DNA from: Przewalskia tangutica
Taxonomy: Eukaryota; Streptophyta; Magnoliopsida; Solanales; Solanaceae
Direction: 5' to 3'
Assembly (NCBI GenBank): GCA_029844215.1
Contig: CM056721.1
Location: forward strand, 12,970,368 to 13,034,367
Length of the DNA: 64,000 nucleotides
Shown here: piece after piece, positions 34,800 to 47,600 of the stretch
Layout: each line of letters starts with the position of its first letter
Position numbering within the stretch: the first letter of the stretch is position 1
The notes under the pieces: model-generated
Told to the model about the DNA's origin: nothing
Seen by the model: the letters and a program-made list of their open reading frames with translations, nothing else
Database searches by the model: none
Program-made: the position numbers and the translations under genes

Positions 34800-37261
34800 G
34801 GTGGTTTGCTTTGTTTGGGAAGCATTAGAAGTTGCAACAGAGCCTGACTACAGATTTGATCTAGCCATACAGCTGGGAAAATTAGATATTGAAAAGGCGG
34901 GGGCTGCTAACTTAATGCATGTGGTTTGGACTTCCATATCTTCTTTTAAATTTGTTGCTTCAATTTAGAAGTGTGGCTTGTGGCTTGGCAGGATATTGCA
35001 GTGGTAGCTCAGAGTAAAAGTCCAAGTGGAAGCAGTTGGGTGAACTAGCCATGTCTGCTGGAATGGTAACTATTACTGCCATTAATTGGAATCTTATTTT
35101 GCAGCATAGTTTTATTTTTTTTTACTGAGAAAATGGATGGTTCAGATTTTAGGAATGATGCCGTGGCTTGTAATGCTGTTTGTACTCTAATAATACTTGT
35201 TTAAACTCTTTCTTTTAACTGCAATGAAATGAGACTACTGCTGAATATATCATTCAGAGCAAAGTTTAGTTTTCCAGCTCTTTTAGAGGGTGCTTTGTAG
35301 TAAGATCTCTTCAGATGCCAGTAGTACTTCTTTTCTGAAATGCACATGTTTCCTTTATTTTTCCGAGTTCTTCAGATTTTTTGCTCATTTGCTACATTTT
35401 GTAGCTGGAGATGGCAGAGGAATGTCTGAAGTATGCCAATGACTTGAGTGGTCTGTTGCTACTCTATTATTCACTAGGAGATGCTGAAGGAATAACTGAA
35501 CTTTGTAACTCTTGCCAAAGAGCAGGGGAAAAACAATGTTACATTCCTTTGCATGTTCCTTTTGGGTAAAGTGGAGGAATGCATTCAGCTATTGGTTGAT
35601 AGGTATTTCTTTTCACTAAAGAACTTATTGTTTAGGTGTGTTTTCAACGGTGTGGATTGATATATAGAGTTACAATTTGTTTGCAGCAATCGGATACCTG
35701 AGGCTGCTTTTATGGCTATATCTTATCTGCCAGGTAAGGTTTCTGAAATAGTTGCAATTGGAAGAAGGACCTCAGTAAGGTCGGTATTGTTTCTGATTTT
35801 GAGCTTTCTTATCTATATACATCTTCTGAATTTCTGGCACTTAGCCCCCAATATTTGGTGGGATGGTCACCTGAGAGATCTGTTGGAACTGCAAAACCAT
35901 CTAGATTAGATTTTCATTTCAGTTTTTGAACATAGTGGGATTAAGCTTCTTGACCGAAGTTGCTGGTGCAAAGAAACTTTGGAGCTCCTTACTTATCGGG
36001 CTTATTATTTACACCTGTGATAGGCATCAAAAGTAATATTTTTGGACAATTTCCCTATTCCACCTGCATTTGTGTATTATCTTGTATTATCTCCATTGAA
36101 TGGCCACCGGAAATATGATCGATGAGTTTTCAGAGTGGCTGGTATGGCAGGAAGCAGACCATTCTGGCATGGATCAAGTCATGCCTTAATCTAAAGATTT
36201 GATATTGAGTATAGTTTGAATGCAAAAGGGAAGGTTTTAATCATTTTTCAATATGGACTATATGACGTCATGCAGGATTACACATTGCTCTATTATCTGT
36301 AGTCCTATAGCAGGAAATTTGTTGTGTTTTAATATGGTTTATTCATGAATTGTGATTCAGGTTAACCAGAAAGCAGCAGAAGCTTTGGCTGACCCTGAAG
36401 AATATCCTAATCTGTTTGAGCACTGGCAAGTTGCATGTGCTGTTGAATCTAGAGTTGCAGAAGAAAGGTGTTGATAATGGCTCTCTCCACTTCCCATGCA
36501 TTTATTCTATACTCTCTCAGCCTACCCTGGTGGCTTTCTAAAAATTTATGGGAGTTCCTCTTTTCCTTTGAAGTTTTCAGATTTTTTGGTCAATTGTTAC
36601 TCCTTTTCTCTTCTTTCTAGGAGAAATTTTGCAGCAATTTGGGCAACTTTTGTAATTTCTGTTTCAATTCCTATGTAGGGGTGGCTACCTACCAGCATCA
36701 GAATATGTCAATCATGCTGATAGATCAACTACCAACCTTGTAGAAGCTTTCAGCAACATGAGAATGTATGAAGAACCACTTGACAATGGAGATATGGACC
36801 ACGAGGTATGACATGATTTTCTTATTTGCCTTCTAGTCAGGGTTGATTGACATCCCATATATCTTTTTCACGAAAGAAGAGAAACAAAGAACCATATCTT
36901 TGTACATGATCAAGGAACACTCTTTTCTCGATGTTATTTTATACCCGTATTAACGAAGATTAGACACTATCAATTGGTGTTTGTAAATGTTAACAATTAA
37001 ATGTCTGTGTTAACTGTTCAGGTTGCAGAACAGAGTGGTGATGAGGTGCAAGAACTGGGGCAAGATGATGCACAAAATGAGGGAGAAGAAGAGGGCCAAG
37101 AAGAGCCTGTGGTCGTGGATGCTGACTCTACTGATGGTGCAGTACTTGTTAATGGAACCGAGGCAGAAGAAGAGTGGGTACGAATACTGAAGGAAAACCG
37201 TCAGCCTAAAAGCAATTGGTTGGGCCGGTGTGAAAATCCTAGTTTTGTTTCTGGTGATTAA
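34800..37261 (+). pseudogene. Coatomer subunit beta-prime, 3' gene fragment (decayed)
   Basis: Seven exon-like pieces with introns encode the C-terminal third of beta'-COP, a subunit of the COPI vesicle coat: about 34800-34898, 34992-35065, 35405-35602, 35687-35779, 36361-36467, 36679-36805 and 37022-37261. Diagnostic segments are EALEVATEPDYRFDLAIQLG, EMAEECLKYANDLSGLLLLY, SNRIPEAAFMA, NQKAAEALADPEEYPNLFEH, ADRSTTNLVEAFSNMRM and the acidic C terminus with EEEGQEEPVVVDADS. Frameshifts occur at about 35021 (extra A), about 35505 (extra T) and about 37170 (one base lost just before the ancestral stop at 37207). The WD40 propeller exons are absent. Retained introns show a DNA-level copy, not a retrocopy. 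It occupies the interval where central NUP160 exons are missing. Confidence 0.88.
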
Positions 37262-39384
37262 TTGAATTTCTTTTATTTGCGTTTTGACTCCCATACCTTA
37301 ATATTCTTCTGTTGTTTCTATTATGCTCCCCTGTTTTTATCATCCTTTTTTATGTCCGTCTTTAGAAAATGTTGAATATGACTTAATGGAACATTTAATG
37401 AACTTCACCCTCCTGATCCCATTCAAGAAAGATAAATTTTGTAGTCTGTTCTCTTCTTCTATGTGAAGAAGTTTTTAATCATATGAATTTTTCAAGCTTA
37501 GCTGACAGAAAGATGTGAGGACTAGAAAAGAGTTCAGTTCGTTATTGGTATCCTGATTTGGCATTCATACGTTTTTTGGCACATATTAGTGCAGTTGCCT
37601 TGCTGTTTCTTCTTGATCTGTTCCCACCTACCATCTGATTATGCCTATTATTGTTTATTTTGATTTTGCCCGTTTCTCCTTATGTCTCTCATACTTCTTA
37701 TTGATGCTTTTGCGATGCTTACACCACGTCACTAGGTTCATTCAAAGCGGTTCCATCTGTATGTAATCCTTATTTTCTTCATAAACTCTTGGAAGTGCAT
37801 GTCTATTAAAGGCTCATCTATATGTAGGCTTTGTTAGGTGTCTCTAGTCTCATAAACCTCATTGTCTTCTGTATTTGCTCTAATGGGATAAAGCTGAAGA
37901 AATTCATGCTTTATTTTTTAAGTTGGGCACTCCTCTATTCAACCCAAAAATCTGTCATATGGCAGGGCGCTCATGCCCTCTCAGGAAATATAGGATTATT
38001 GTGTTCTGCAGTTTAACACCTGCATGATGTTAGTCAAACATTTGAATTGGCAGTAGTCAACTGTCATCCTACTTGGGCAAGTAGCTTTCTACTTACATAA
38101 GTATCACTAATCTGTACATCGATTTCTTGTCTTCAAGGAACATTAGAAAATCTCTACATTTTCTCCCGTTAAAGTTAGAAGTTTTTTGTCTTGGCTCATC
38201 AAAATATTGATATTTCTTAATATTGCGGTTCAATAGGTGTTTCCTTGAAAGGTGGCGATCGAGCGACTGGCGTATACATTCCCAGTGGTGTCATTTTGTA
38301 GCAATGAGTTTTGTAGGCATCTTGACATATGTTTCGGCCGGTTGTTAGCTTTAGTCACTCATAGTTGCTTTATCATATTCTTTCGAGGCACACGATTTTT
38401 CACCCTTCAATATCCTTAAATGCCATTGTCACTGTAGAAACACTATAAAACCATATACGGAAGTGGAGATGGTGCGGAAATGTGTTGAGCTCAAAAATTG
38501 CAGTATCTAGGCGGTACCAATTAATTAAGAATATGTTTAGTCCTGTTAGTATTCTTATTTTAGACCTTATATTTTCTATACGTGTTTTAGTCAGTAGAAA
38601 ATATTGAGTACATATGGTTCTTTTTATTTTGTACTCCATAATATTTGTTTGAAATGAATTTATATGGAAAAATATGGTCAGTTAAGTTTCACAACAGTGA
38701 ATGTGTTTGGAGCTAACTTTTGCTCCAGTAATCTTCAGATTATTTGGTTATGACAACTCAATAAAATAACATCTAAAAGCTATGATTTATGTCTACAAAT
38801 CCCCAACTTAACTTCCCTCAATAACTTTTTTCCCTATTCTCTTGCAACACAATGTTGCAGAAATCATTGGCTTTACATTAGCCACCAAAACCAACTTTAA
38901 ACCATTACATTCCACCATGATAACATAGGTTTGAAACTAGAGCCAAGAAGTGCCAAAAAGCAAAACAAAGAAGAGAGTTTTTCAGAGAACTTTGTTGAAA
39001 CCTTTCTAATGGAATCATTATCCTCTGTATATCATGGCTTGCTCATTCCAAAAAAAGTTCCGACTAGATTCCTTAAACGAACCATTTTTGCAAAAGGGTC
39101 TTCAAATGTGGGTTGATGAGAAATTTTACAAGGAAACATGAGTAATATGAGTGAACACTGAGGAAGAAGAAACAATAGAGAAAACGATAGAATATACCAG
39201 TATCTATCAAACTATCCTTCATCCTCTAGTACAAAATATGAAAGATATCAAACAACTCGATCATATTAATTATCTAATTCAGATAATCAATCATGAACGA
39301 CTCGGAATCGACTAAATGAATTATATTTATTTACCTTGAATAAAAAATTACACTACTTAAGCACAATTATAGATGCAAAAGCAA
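37262..39384. other. Non-coding DNA after the coatomer fragment
   Basis: About 2.1 kb without recognisable coding or repeat termini. The first part may be former 3' flank of the coatomer gene. I looked for the missing NUP160 exons here and did not find them. Confidence 0.45.
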
Positions 39385-40070
39385 AAAATGATGGTTTCTT
39401 ACCGGTCTACAATAGAACATTGGCGGTCGGATACTCCGGTAATTGCGAGAATCGGGCCGTGGCGGGACCGAAAACCTTAATCGGATCTGAGTACGAAAAA
39501 ATATCCGGACCGATAAGAGCGAGCAAATAACCGGTAAAATACCGTGTAACACCCCCACCCACCCACCTCGGCCCACCCACGAAGCCCGACGGTCCTCGCG
39601 CCACTCTAATTAGTTGTAAATTAATGAAACTTTAAATGGTCATAACTTTGCGCTCGGATGTCCGTTTGACCTAATGTTTTTTTGATTTCGCGTATTTTTT
39701 CGAGATAGGGCCGGACAAACAGCTAAAGCAGTTTGGAGCAGCCGATTTCTCAAAAAACATCCGTCTTGCCAATCAATTTCACTTTTACCCCAATTTATTA
39801 CCAATTGTCCATTTTCAAATCTAAATATCTCGCGCTATACAATATATTTCAACGTAAAAATTCTGTGGTAATGTTTTCGAGAATGTCAACTTTAGTATTG
39901 AAAATTCAATTTAAAAAAAATCGGTCCGACCCGGAAAATTCTTACCGGTCCGGGACCGGATCTCGTTTCAGGACCGAAACCTTATCGGTCCGGGATCGGT
40001 CCAGACCGGTAAGCTTATCGTTCCGGGACCAGTAAGTGGATACCCGGACCGGACCGATAACACCACTAGT
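39385..40070. mobile_element. hAT-like non-autonomous element remnant
   Basis: A GC-rich segment dense in ACCGGTCC/GGACCGG motifs, most concentrated at 39920-40060. It ends ...CCGATAACACCACTAG, whose complement CTAGTGGTGTTATCGG resembles the TAGTGGTGT-type termini of plant hAT elements. The left terminus is not identified and no coding is seen. The call is tentative. Confidence 0.35.
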
Positions 40071-40474
40071 CTACAACAACATACCCAGTGTAATTCTACT
40101 TGGAGAGCATTTTGCTTGCGTTCGTTGCGGCAACGGACTTTGTTAGTCCTTTGTTGTTTCAATTGTTTGTCCACCAAATTTGATGTCGTACTTTGAAGTG
40201 ATGCCAGAGCTGGTGCTACCATATGATGAGTACATATTGTGAAAATAAAAATTAGGATTGATGAATTTTCGTTAATGGCTAGTATGACTATTTATAGTAG
40301 AGAGAGTATATATGTTTAGTTAATCGTTTTTTGGAAAACTCAGAAGCTTTAATTTCTTATTTCTTATTCAATTAAAGTTCATCAATTAGTTAAGATAACA
40401 AGAAAATGAATGGTCTTGTACATATTCCATGCATGCCAAAAGTAAATAGGCAGGGATGACTGTTGACACACGTC

Positions 40475-40680
40475 CCAATCCTCATGGGCCTCTTGTATCT
40501 TTTTTCTTTTCGGCCCAACATGTGTTTTCCTTTTTGTTTTCATCCTAAAATCCTTTTTTAATGATTAAGGTGACACACATCCCAATCCTCATTTTCCTAA
40601 TCAAGATTAAGCTCTTACTAGGGTTTCATATACTCTCTAGCTCGGTTCGACTTCGAGACCACAACTGTGTCAGGTAAATT
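40475..40680 (+). other. Promoter/5' UTR-like fragment of an unidentified gene
   Basis: TCTTACTAGGGTTTCATATAC contains a telo-box-like AGGGTTT, followed by a short GC-richer leader ending GTGTCAG/GTAAATT, a good splice donor at about 40674. This is the usual look of a plant housekeeping 5' UTR exon followed by an intron. No coding exon of its own follows. Other gene 5' pieces lie next to it. Confidence 0.35.
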
Positions 40681-40808
40681 ACTCATTTTAATATTTATAT
40701 ACTTTCATTTCTTGTCTTAATTCATATTTTGCAATTTCATCGAATTTTTGTCTGCTAGTCCCTTAAAACTTATATAGTTTCAATTTTGGGGTTTTGTTGG
40801 TCTACCAT

Positions 40809-41115
40809 AAGATAGTGATACTCGCCGGAAAACTTCATCTTTTCCGGTCACCGGTAATTTTTCTTGAATACCCTTTTACTCTTTTCTTGTGATTATGGCT
40901 TCACTTTGACTACTATTAAAGCTTATTTCCATGGATCAGTTTTTTGTTCTCTTCCTTGTTACTTATTTTGGGTTTCTGCTTGTTTGCATGTGTTTCTTTT
41001 TTCCCGGTTAAATTAAAGCTATTAATTAAGAGAAACCGTTTAACTGTGCTTAAATCATATTTTTTAGGTGGGTTTTGGTATAGATATTTTTTTTTAGAGT
41101 TGCATATACTATCCT
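40809..41115 (+). repeat. 307-bp duplicate of the TVP38-like gene 5' UTR/intron 1
   Basis: This block is identical to 58642-58948 except for three substitutions. It begins AAGATAGTGATACTCGCCGG and ends GAGTTGCATATACTATCCT, in the same orientation and without indels. The downstream copy is contiguous with the TVP38-like transcript leader and its splice donor (TCACCG/GTAATT). The copy here lacks the rest of that gene, so the sequence moved from 58.6 kb to 40.8 kb. Confidence 0.95.
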
Positions 41116-41920
41116 AAATTGCTAGCCCCGATCCATTGCTAGCCCTAGTATTTAGAGTGTACTTTAATTGTGTATTTAGACGTGGCGTCCACGTGGATCC
41201 ACATGGCATTTTTCGTCCATGGAGGGCAAATATATCAACTTTGTTAACGAAAAGGACATATTTGAACTCAAATTTTAACGGAAGGCAAATATGCCCCTTT
41301 TTCAAAAGTTGAATAGCAAATATGACCTTTTTCCCTTTTATATATCATTAATGTAATTTAACATGTGATCATCTTACTTACCATTTATTTTAAGAAAATT
41401 GATTGTGTAAATGAACTTAAACTCATTTCATTAATCCCCTCGACCTTTTTTTTACACTGCTGGTGTATAGCACTTTTATTTTTTAGTATGCGAGTATTAG
41501 AGTCATTTTTTTCTATTTAAATTATAAATTATTATTTTTCAATTACAAAATTAAAGTGAGATTATTTGTGAAATTTTATCCAAAAAAACTAATGCTCCAC
41601 CAAGGCCTTTGGGCCACCAACCTTTATCTGAAAAAGCCCATGATTTTTACTCTACAAGTGCAATACCAACACTCCCGAGTCTTCAATTTTTGCCCTTCAA
41701 ATGGGCTGTTATTTAATTTAATGAATCATTTTGACTAACTTGTCCTCCAGTGTCTTTCTTTCTTTGCTCTTTGGCGTCCGCACGCACCAATCATCTATTC
41801 CAACTCCTTGTTCCTCTTCATCAAGTTAAGTTTGTCTGATTAGGTAAAATTTACAAGATTATATAATAGGAATTCTTGCCTGAAGAAGTCGGAGAAACTT
41901 AATCTACAGGAGGCTCAACA

Positions 41921-42242
41921 ATGGCGTGGAGGCAATTTCTCTTTTGCAACAGCAAATTACTTACAAACTCATTGCCATCTGGATTCACTAGCTTTTCCTC
42001 CAAATCCAATCCTTACTTAGGTATATTCAATTTCATAAAGTTTTAATTTTTGTACTTTTTGGAATGATAAAAAAAGATGGTGTGTGGGTGCAGTGAAGGT
42101 AGGGATACCAGAGTTTTTGAATGGAGTAGGGAAGGGAGTAGAGACGCACGTTGAAAAGCTTGAATCAGAGATTGGAGATTTCTCGAAGCTTCTTGTTACT
42201 CGCACTCTTAAGCTCAAGAAACTTGGCATCCCTTGTAAACAT
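41921..42242 (+). pseudogene. mS41-type (IGR motif) mitochondrial ribosomal protein, 5' fragment
   Basis: Two exons, 41921-42020 and 42094-42242, join in frame (GT-AG) into 83 codons. The first encodes a basic, hydroxylated presequence starting MAWRQFLFCNSKLL, typical of mitochondrial import. The second encodes VKVGIPEFLNGVGKGVETHV and LLVTRTLKLKKLGIPCKH. This is the start of the IGR/SAM-like motif of the Fyv4/mS41 family of small-subunit mitoribosomal proteins, where LGIP followed by a basic run is diagnostic. A donor (CAT/GTCAGT) follows, but the expected next exon, which would complete the motif, is not found; a gypsy element begins 308 bp further on. It is either a captured 5' gene piece or a gene truncated by later insertions. 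Confidence 0.65.
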
Positions 42243-42549
42243 GTCAGTATTTATCCCTTCCCTTTTCATTTTTCAGTAAAATAAAACAAAGTGACTGCAT
42301 ATTCTTCTGAAATTCTCAATATTTGATATAACCGGTTTCCTCTATCAGGATGATGAAACACATTTTCGATGGTTAATTGTATGTTGTCAAGTTGGACAGT
42401 TGTAAGAAAATCTCAATAGATGTGATGATGAGTAATTAAGGCTTTGAAAGAGTTAATACTTGGAGCATTTTAAATTTCAATTCGCGTTTGGTATTTGATC
42501 ATTGAAGTTGTATGCTTGTTAAAGTTTGTAAATTGTTAAGCTAATGGAG

Positions 42550-42892
42550 TGTTATGTGCCAAATAGTAAATAATAGTTCAGGGGTTAAAGTGTAATAAAA
42601 AGAACTTGTAAACGGTGTCTTGTGGATAAGTGAGCTGATTCAGTCGTATGCAACGTCGTTTAGGGGCATCGTTAGTTGAGGTCGTTATCTTGTTAGAACA
42701 ATTAGCTGGGAATTGGGGAAATCATATTTAAAATAGCAAATTACAAGTGTACAGATTCATTCTTTTGGCTTTGATGATAAATGAAATCTCTTTTTCTCTT
42801 TCTATCTCTAATTCCATCTCTATCATGTTCATAGTTGATTTTTGTTCAGGAATCTTTCTCTAATTGTGTTCCTTAGAAAATCCAGTGTTACA
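42550..42892 (+). repeat. Left LTR of the gypsy element
   Basis: The block starts TGTTATGTGCC and has its probable end at ...GTTACA. It pairs with 44346-44676, sharing GTGTAATAAAA, GGAACTTGTAAACGGTGTC-like and GATTTTTGTTCAGGAATC. Confidence 0.85.
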
Positions 42893-44345
42893 GTTTATCT
42901 GCTCTGTGCACTCAGCTATGAGATAGAATTGCATCTTCTTGGGCAACTGATGCTAAGTTGCAGAAGATACTTACTGATATAAGGCAAATCCTGATGCTAG
43001 ACCCCCAAATAATCTAAAAGGAGATGTATTGAGCAGGAAAGGCAGAGTTGTGGTGGGTAGTGACCCTGATCTAAGAAGGGATCTTCTAGTTCTTCATTAT
43101 GACAGTTCTTTGGGTGGCCATTCTTAGATTCATGCCACTCATAAAAGGTTGAAGCAATATTTTTATTGGAAGGGGTTGAAGCAGGATGTTTATGCTCACA
43201 TTCAAGCTTGTGACACTTGCCAGATGTGTAAACCTGAAAATGTTGCCTCACCGGGTTTCACTGACCTTGGCCTATCCCAGAAAGGGTTTGGCAACCGTAG
43301 TGTTTGTAGTGGTTGATAGGCTAAGCAAATATGCTCATTTTACGAGCTTGAAGCATTCTTATCTTGCTCTCGATGTAGCTCAAGTGTTCATTGATGGTAT
43401 TTGTAGGCTCCATGGCATGCCCGATCCATAGTCTCAGATAGGGACACTATCTTTATGAACAAATTTTGGCGGGAGTTCTTTAAGTTGCGGTGGTGCGATT
43501 ACCATCAGAACCACCTCGGTGTGATGGGCAAGCAGAGGTGGTAAATAGGTGTTTGGAGTGTTATTTGCGATGCATGGTTGCTGACGGCCTAAGGAGTGGT
43601 TCAAATGGTTGCCTCTTGCTGAATGGTGGCGTAACACCACCTTTCACTCATCAGCAAAGGTGTCCTCTTATGAGATTCTCTATGGGCAATCTCCTCCACC
43701 TTTGGTCCCTTATATGCCATTTGCGTCTCAATTAGATGCCCATCCTCCACCTTTGGTCCCTTATATACCGCTGAGTCTCGATTAGATCACGGTGGGCCAG
43801 TTTGCAGGCTCGAGAGTCGACTAATAGAGCTCTTAAATTCCATTTAGCTCAGGCTCAGCAGAGGATGAGGGTCCACGCTAACAAGAAGAGATCAGAACGA
43901 GTTTTGGCGGTGGGTGATTGGGTTTATGTTGAACTCCAACCTTACAGGTAGCTTTCCCTTAAGTCTCACTCAAATCAAAGGTTATCTCCTCGATATTTTG
44001 GGCCTTTCCAATTGTTACAAAGGTTGGGTGCTGTTGCATATAAGTTGGACTTGCCTGCTGGTACTCGAGTTCATTCCACATTCCATGTTTCCCCAACTGA
44101 AGAAGCATATCAGTTCTGCTCCTGTGTCATCTATCATCCCTGCACAAGTCACTGATCATGGTGTGATTCTCTTAGCTCCTGAGGCTGTTTCGTGAGCGCA
44201 GGTTGGCTCCTCGTTCAGGGAGGCCTGGTGAAATGGTTCGATGCTCCAGAAGAGGATAATTCTTGGGTGGATCTCGACCAGCTGAAGAAACAATTTCCCA
44301 GTTTCGATCCTTGAGGACAAGGATATTCTCTTAGGGGTGGGTATT

Positions 44346-44676
44346 TGTTATGTGCCAAATAGTAAATAATTTCAGGAGTTAAAGTGTAATAAAAGGAACT
44401 TGTAAACGGTGTCGTGTGGATAAGTGAGCTGATGGAGTCGTATGCGACGTCGTTTAGGGGCATAGTTAGCTGAGGTCGTTATCTTGTTAGAAACGATTAG
44501 TAGGAATGGGAAATTAGATTTAAATAGCAAATTACAAGTGTACAGATTCATTCTTTTGGCTTTGATGATAAATGAAATCTCTCTTTCTCTTTCTATCTCG
44601 AATTTCATCTCTATCGTGCTCATAGTTGATTTTTGTTCAGGAATCTTTCTCTAATTGGGTTCCTTAGAAATCTTCA
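44346..44676 (+). repeat. Right LTR of the gypsy element
   Basis: Second copy of the LTR, starting TGTTATGTGCC. The match to the left copy fades after CCTTAGAAA near 44670. The two LTRs differ by scattered substitutions and small indels, so the insertion is not very recent. Confidence 0.85.
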
Positions 44677-47600
44677 GTTCGATTTAGCCCTTTTCGATTC
44701 AAGGTGCATCATGGAGATTGTTTAATTTTGAGATGATAATTGTCTTTTCTGTGAAGTTAAAGACCATTCTTCCGATCTGCATTAGTCCTCTTTTAGGTGC
44801 AAAGCCTCTTCGATATATGGCTATTGGTCAGTAATAGGGTTTGCTACAATAATTGATCCTCAGAGAGATCTCTTCAATTCCACGTGACAGTATAATTGAT
44901 TAATTGCCATCTCTCATGACCCTCAACATAGTACGCATTCCCAGTGTAGCCTTCCCTAGTCCTTCAACATTATGAGGAGGTTCAGCAAACTGAGAGCAAT
45001 ATCCTTGAGACAACTAAAAATAGTCACCATACTAGAATTCATAACTTCCAAATGAGTAGATGATGTTGATGGACGAAATAGAAATTATATTTGCCAAGTG
45101 TTGATACAAGAACTTGAATAGAGCTCTATAGGGACTACCTTTTATTCTAAGCATGGAACCGACCCTCAAATGATGTTTGGCTTGATGATAAGGTAATGAG
45201 GATTACAATCACCTTTGGATGCTGAAGTAAACCTAGGAGCTCCTGTCTAGATGTGACTTTAGGACACCACTCTATTAGGGATGAGATGACTTATGAGGGA
45301 CTGTTAGGTAGATAATCATGGATAGATTAGATAATTTTATTCCGTATTAACAGAAAGAGATTAAGAGGGATGTTACAGCTTGGAACAAAATCTTTATATT
45401 TTACCTTCTCATGCAAAATAATTAAAAATTGAAACCAAGAAATTTTATGACTTAAAAGTTGAGAAAGAATTAAGGATTATCGGTGGGTCTAAAGTTTCCC
45501 TTTGATAGTGTCAATAGAACTACATTGATTTGCTTGCCCGAATAAAGAGATAGTGCTGAAGTCTTTTTCATCAAGAATATAATGGGTACTTTTAAGTGTT
45601 CATCAAAGATGTTCTTTGATTAGATTAGTTGGTTAAGAGATCACGTTCAAGATTGAACTTTTGAGACTAGGCGTGCTTTTAACAAAGTAGTTCTAGACAA
45701 GATTACCAAGTATGATCAATTAAAGGATCCAGTTTTGTTTTCTGATATGCATTTTTAAGCACATCCAATTTTGGTTCGTAAGTTTTTGCATCCAAATTTT
45801 AATCGACATTAGTCATTCGTATGCTTTGAAAGCTATGATCCGATTTACTGATTACTGAGCTCTTCAGTGAATAATGTCTCCATGGAGTTATTTGGTCCCT
45901 ATTCAAGTTACTGTATTGAGATGATTACGTAGTCTGTTGTGTTAGTTTAGTACATTTGGAAGTTTATCCTCCAAACTGCAAAGCTAATCTATGAGATCTC
46001 ACACAATTATCATTATGCACAGAATGCTTGCTTTCTGCACCTTAGAGGTTCACAGGGTGGTCTTGGATTAAGGATTCTAGCAAATTCAGCTGAAACGGGT
46101 TGCTAAATTTTACCAAGTGTTAGGAAAATAGGTGGAATTATACTGTAAGATAGTGTGGGGAAAGAGAAGCCTGGGTTCGTTCTATTTACTTTACAATCTT
46201 TGGGTATTCCAAAAATCTACTCCCAAGTCAATGTAAAAAGCATGTCTATAATCGTAGATTTGGTCTAATTATCACACATGAATATGAAGGTTGAAAAGTA
46301 AATGCATAGCTTGGAGTGAATGTTTAAGTTGGCTCACCTTGCACAGTGTTGTCTTTTTTAACGTATAGCATTGTTGGCTATGACGATTAAGCCACCACGG
46401 GACTACAGATTGATAATACCAAAGATTTTTCTGACTTCTGCAATATTGTACTGAGATCAAAACCCAATAAACTGCAACGCAAAGTGGAAATTTTGCTGAT
46501 TGGATCAAGTCTACTGTTTCCTGGTTGGCCGAACTCAACGCTTTCTAGTCTTTAGTAAAGTAATATTTTCTATTGGGATTGCTGTGAACAGTTCCTAGTT
46601 CTTTGCCAAAGTGATAACCCTAGAAAATGAGAGGACTAGTGCTTAGAATTAGTTTCTATGGATAGTTCTGAAATCAGGAGAATAGCACAACATAGTTGTA
46701 TGCTCTTTATTTTGCGATAAGTAGCACGCCATAGTAGACGCTGTGGTTTGAATTCTGACCATCAATTATTTTCTTTGTCTTTTGCATCCATTGTTGACAC
46801 TTAACTTTTCTTTGTTGCGAAGGCGATATTGAAAGTACACCCACAAATATAGGCTGGGACTTTGGAGGCCCAGGGCTGAGCCTGAAAGCATAATTAACTC
46901 ATTTTGTTGGTGGTACTTTTCATGAAGAAACACTCTGGTAAGATGCTCATGCAGTGTACGTCTGATCCTTGAATATTCCCCCGGCAAAGAAAAGGGACAG
47001 TCATTCGACTTAGCAGAAAGTTATATGATGCTCATGCTTTCTGACTTTCTCATAGGAAGCGTGTTTGAAGTAAAGTGTGAATTAGGGATTTGCATTACAT
47101 CATTAACGAATGCCTTCTTTATTTTCAATTCTATCGAGAATGTCAATTGATTATTTTTGTAAAGCTAGATTTTTAAAAGGTAGCTTTAGAATAAAAGTAG
47201 TTAATATAACATTGGGATATAACTGGAAAATATGGACTTTGCCTTTGTTTCTAAAAATATTTAAAAAATTAAAAACTTCTCTTCAATGACGTTTGGTTGA
47301 ACAAAAATTTCAAAAATCTCTTCACCGCTTTTGAAACAGACGCCACGATCTCTTTTTCTTTAGGAAATCTTGTAATATGATGTTAAAAGTCGATGTCGAC
47401 CTCGGTCAAATTAGTCGCATAGAGGAAAGGAGCTATACTTGCACGAAGAGTTAATATGACCAAAGCGGAATAACGTAGATGTAGCAACTCTATTCCGCAA
47501 GTGAAGCTCGTGATGATGGCCCCTTTTCTAAACTTCTTGTTTCCTGAGTACAACACCAAAATCATGCTGGCTCCCAGGGGCATGTAATCAGTACCTTTTC

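Larger units (their letters stand above)
42550..44676 (+). mobile_element. Ty3/gypsy chromovirus, internally deleted
   Basis: Two direct repeats of about 340 bp start TGTTATGTGCCAAATAGTAA at 42550 and 44346 and flank about 1.45 kb. The inner part encodes only integrase and chromodomain remnants in shifted frames: zinc-finger region (HATHKRLKQYFYWKGLKQDV, ACDTCQMCKP), catalytic core (VFVVVDRLSKYAHFTSLKH; IVSDRDTIFMNKFWREFF) and a chromodomain end (WFDAPEEDNSWVDLDQLKKQ). A G-rich polypurine-like tract precedes the right LTR. Gag, protease, RT and RNase H are gone. No target duplication is evident at the approximate ends. Confidence 0.85.

Noticed and set aside
47383..47583. 66-codon minus-strand frame in a GC-richer patch
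   Set aside because: It might be organellar or transposon DNA, but I could not assign it and no neighbouring coding sequence supports it.
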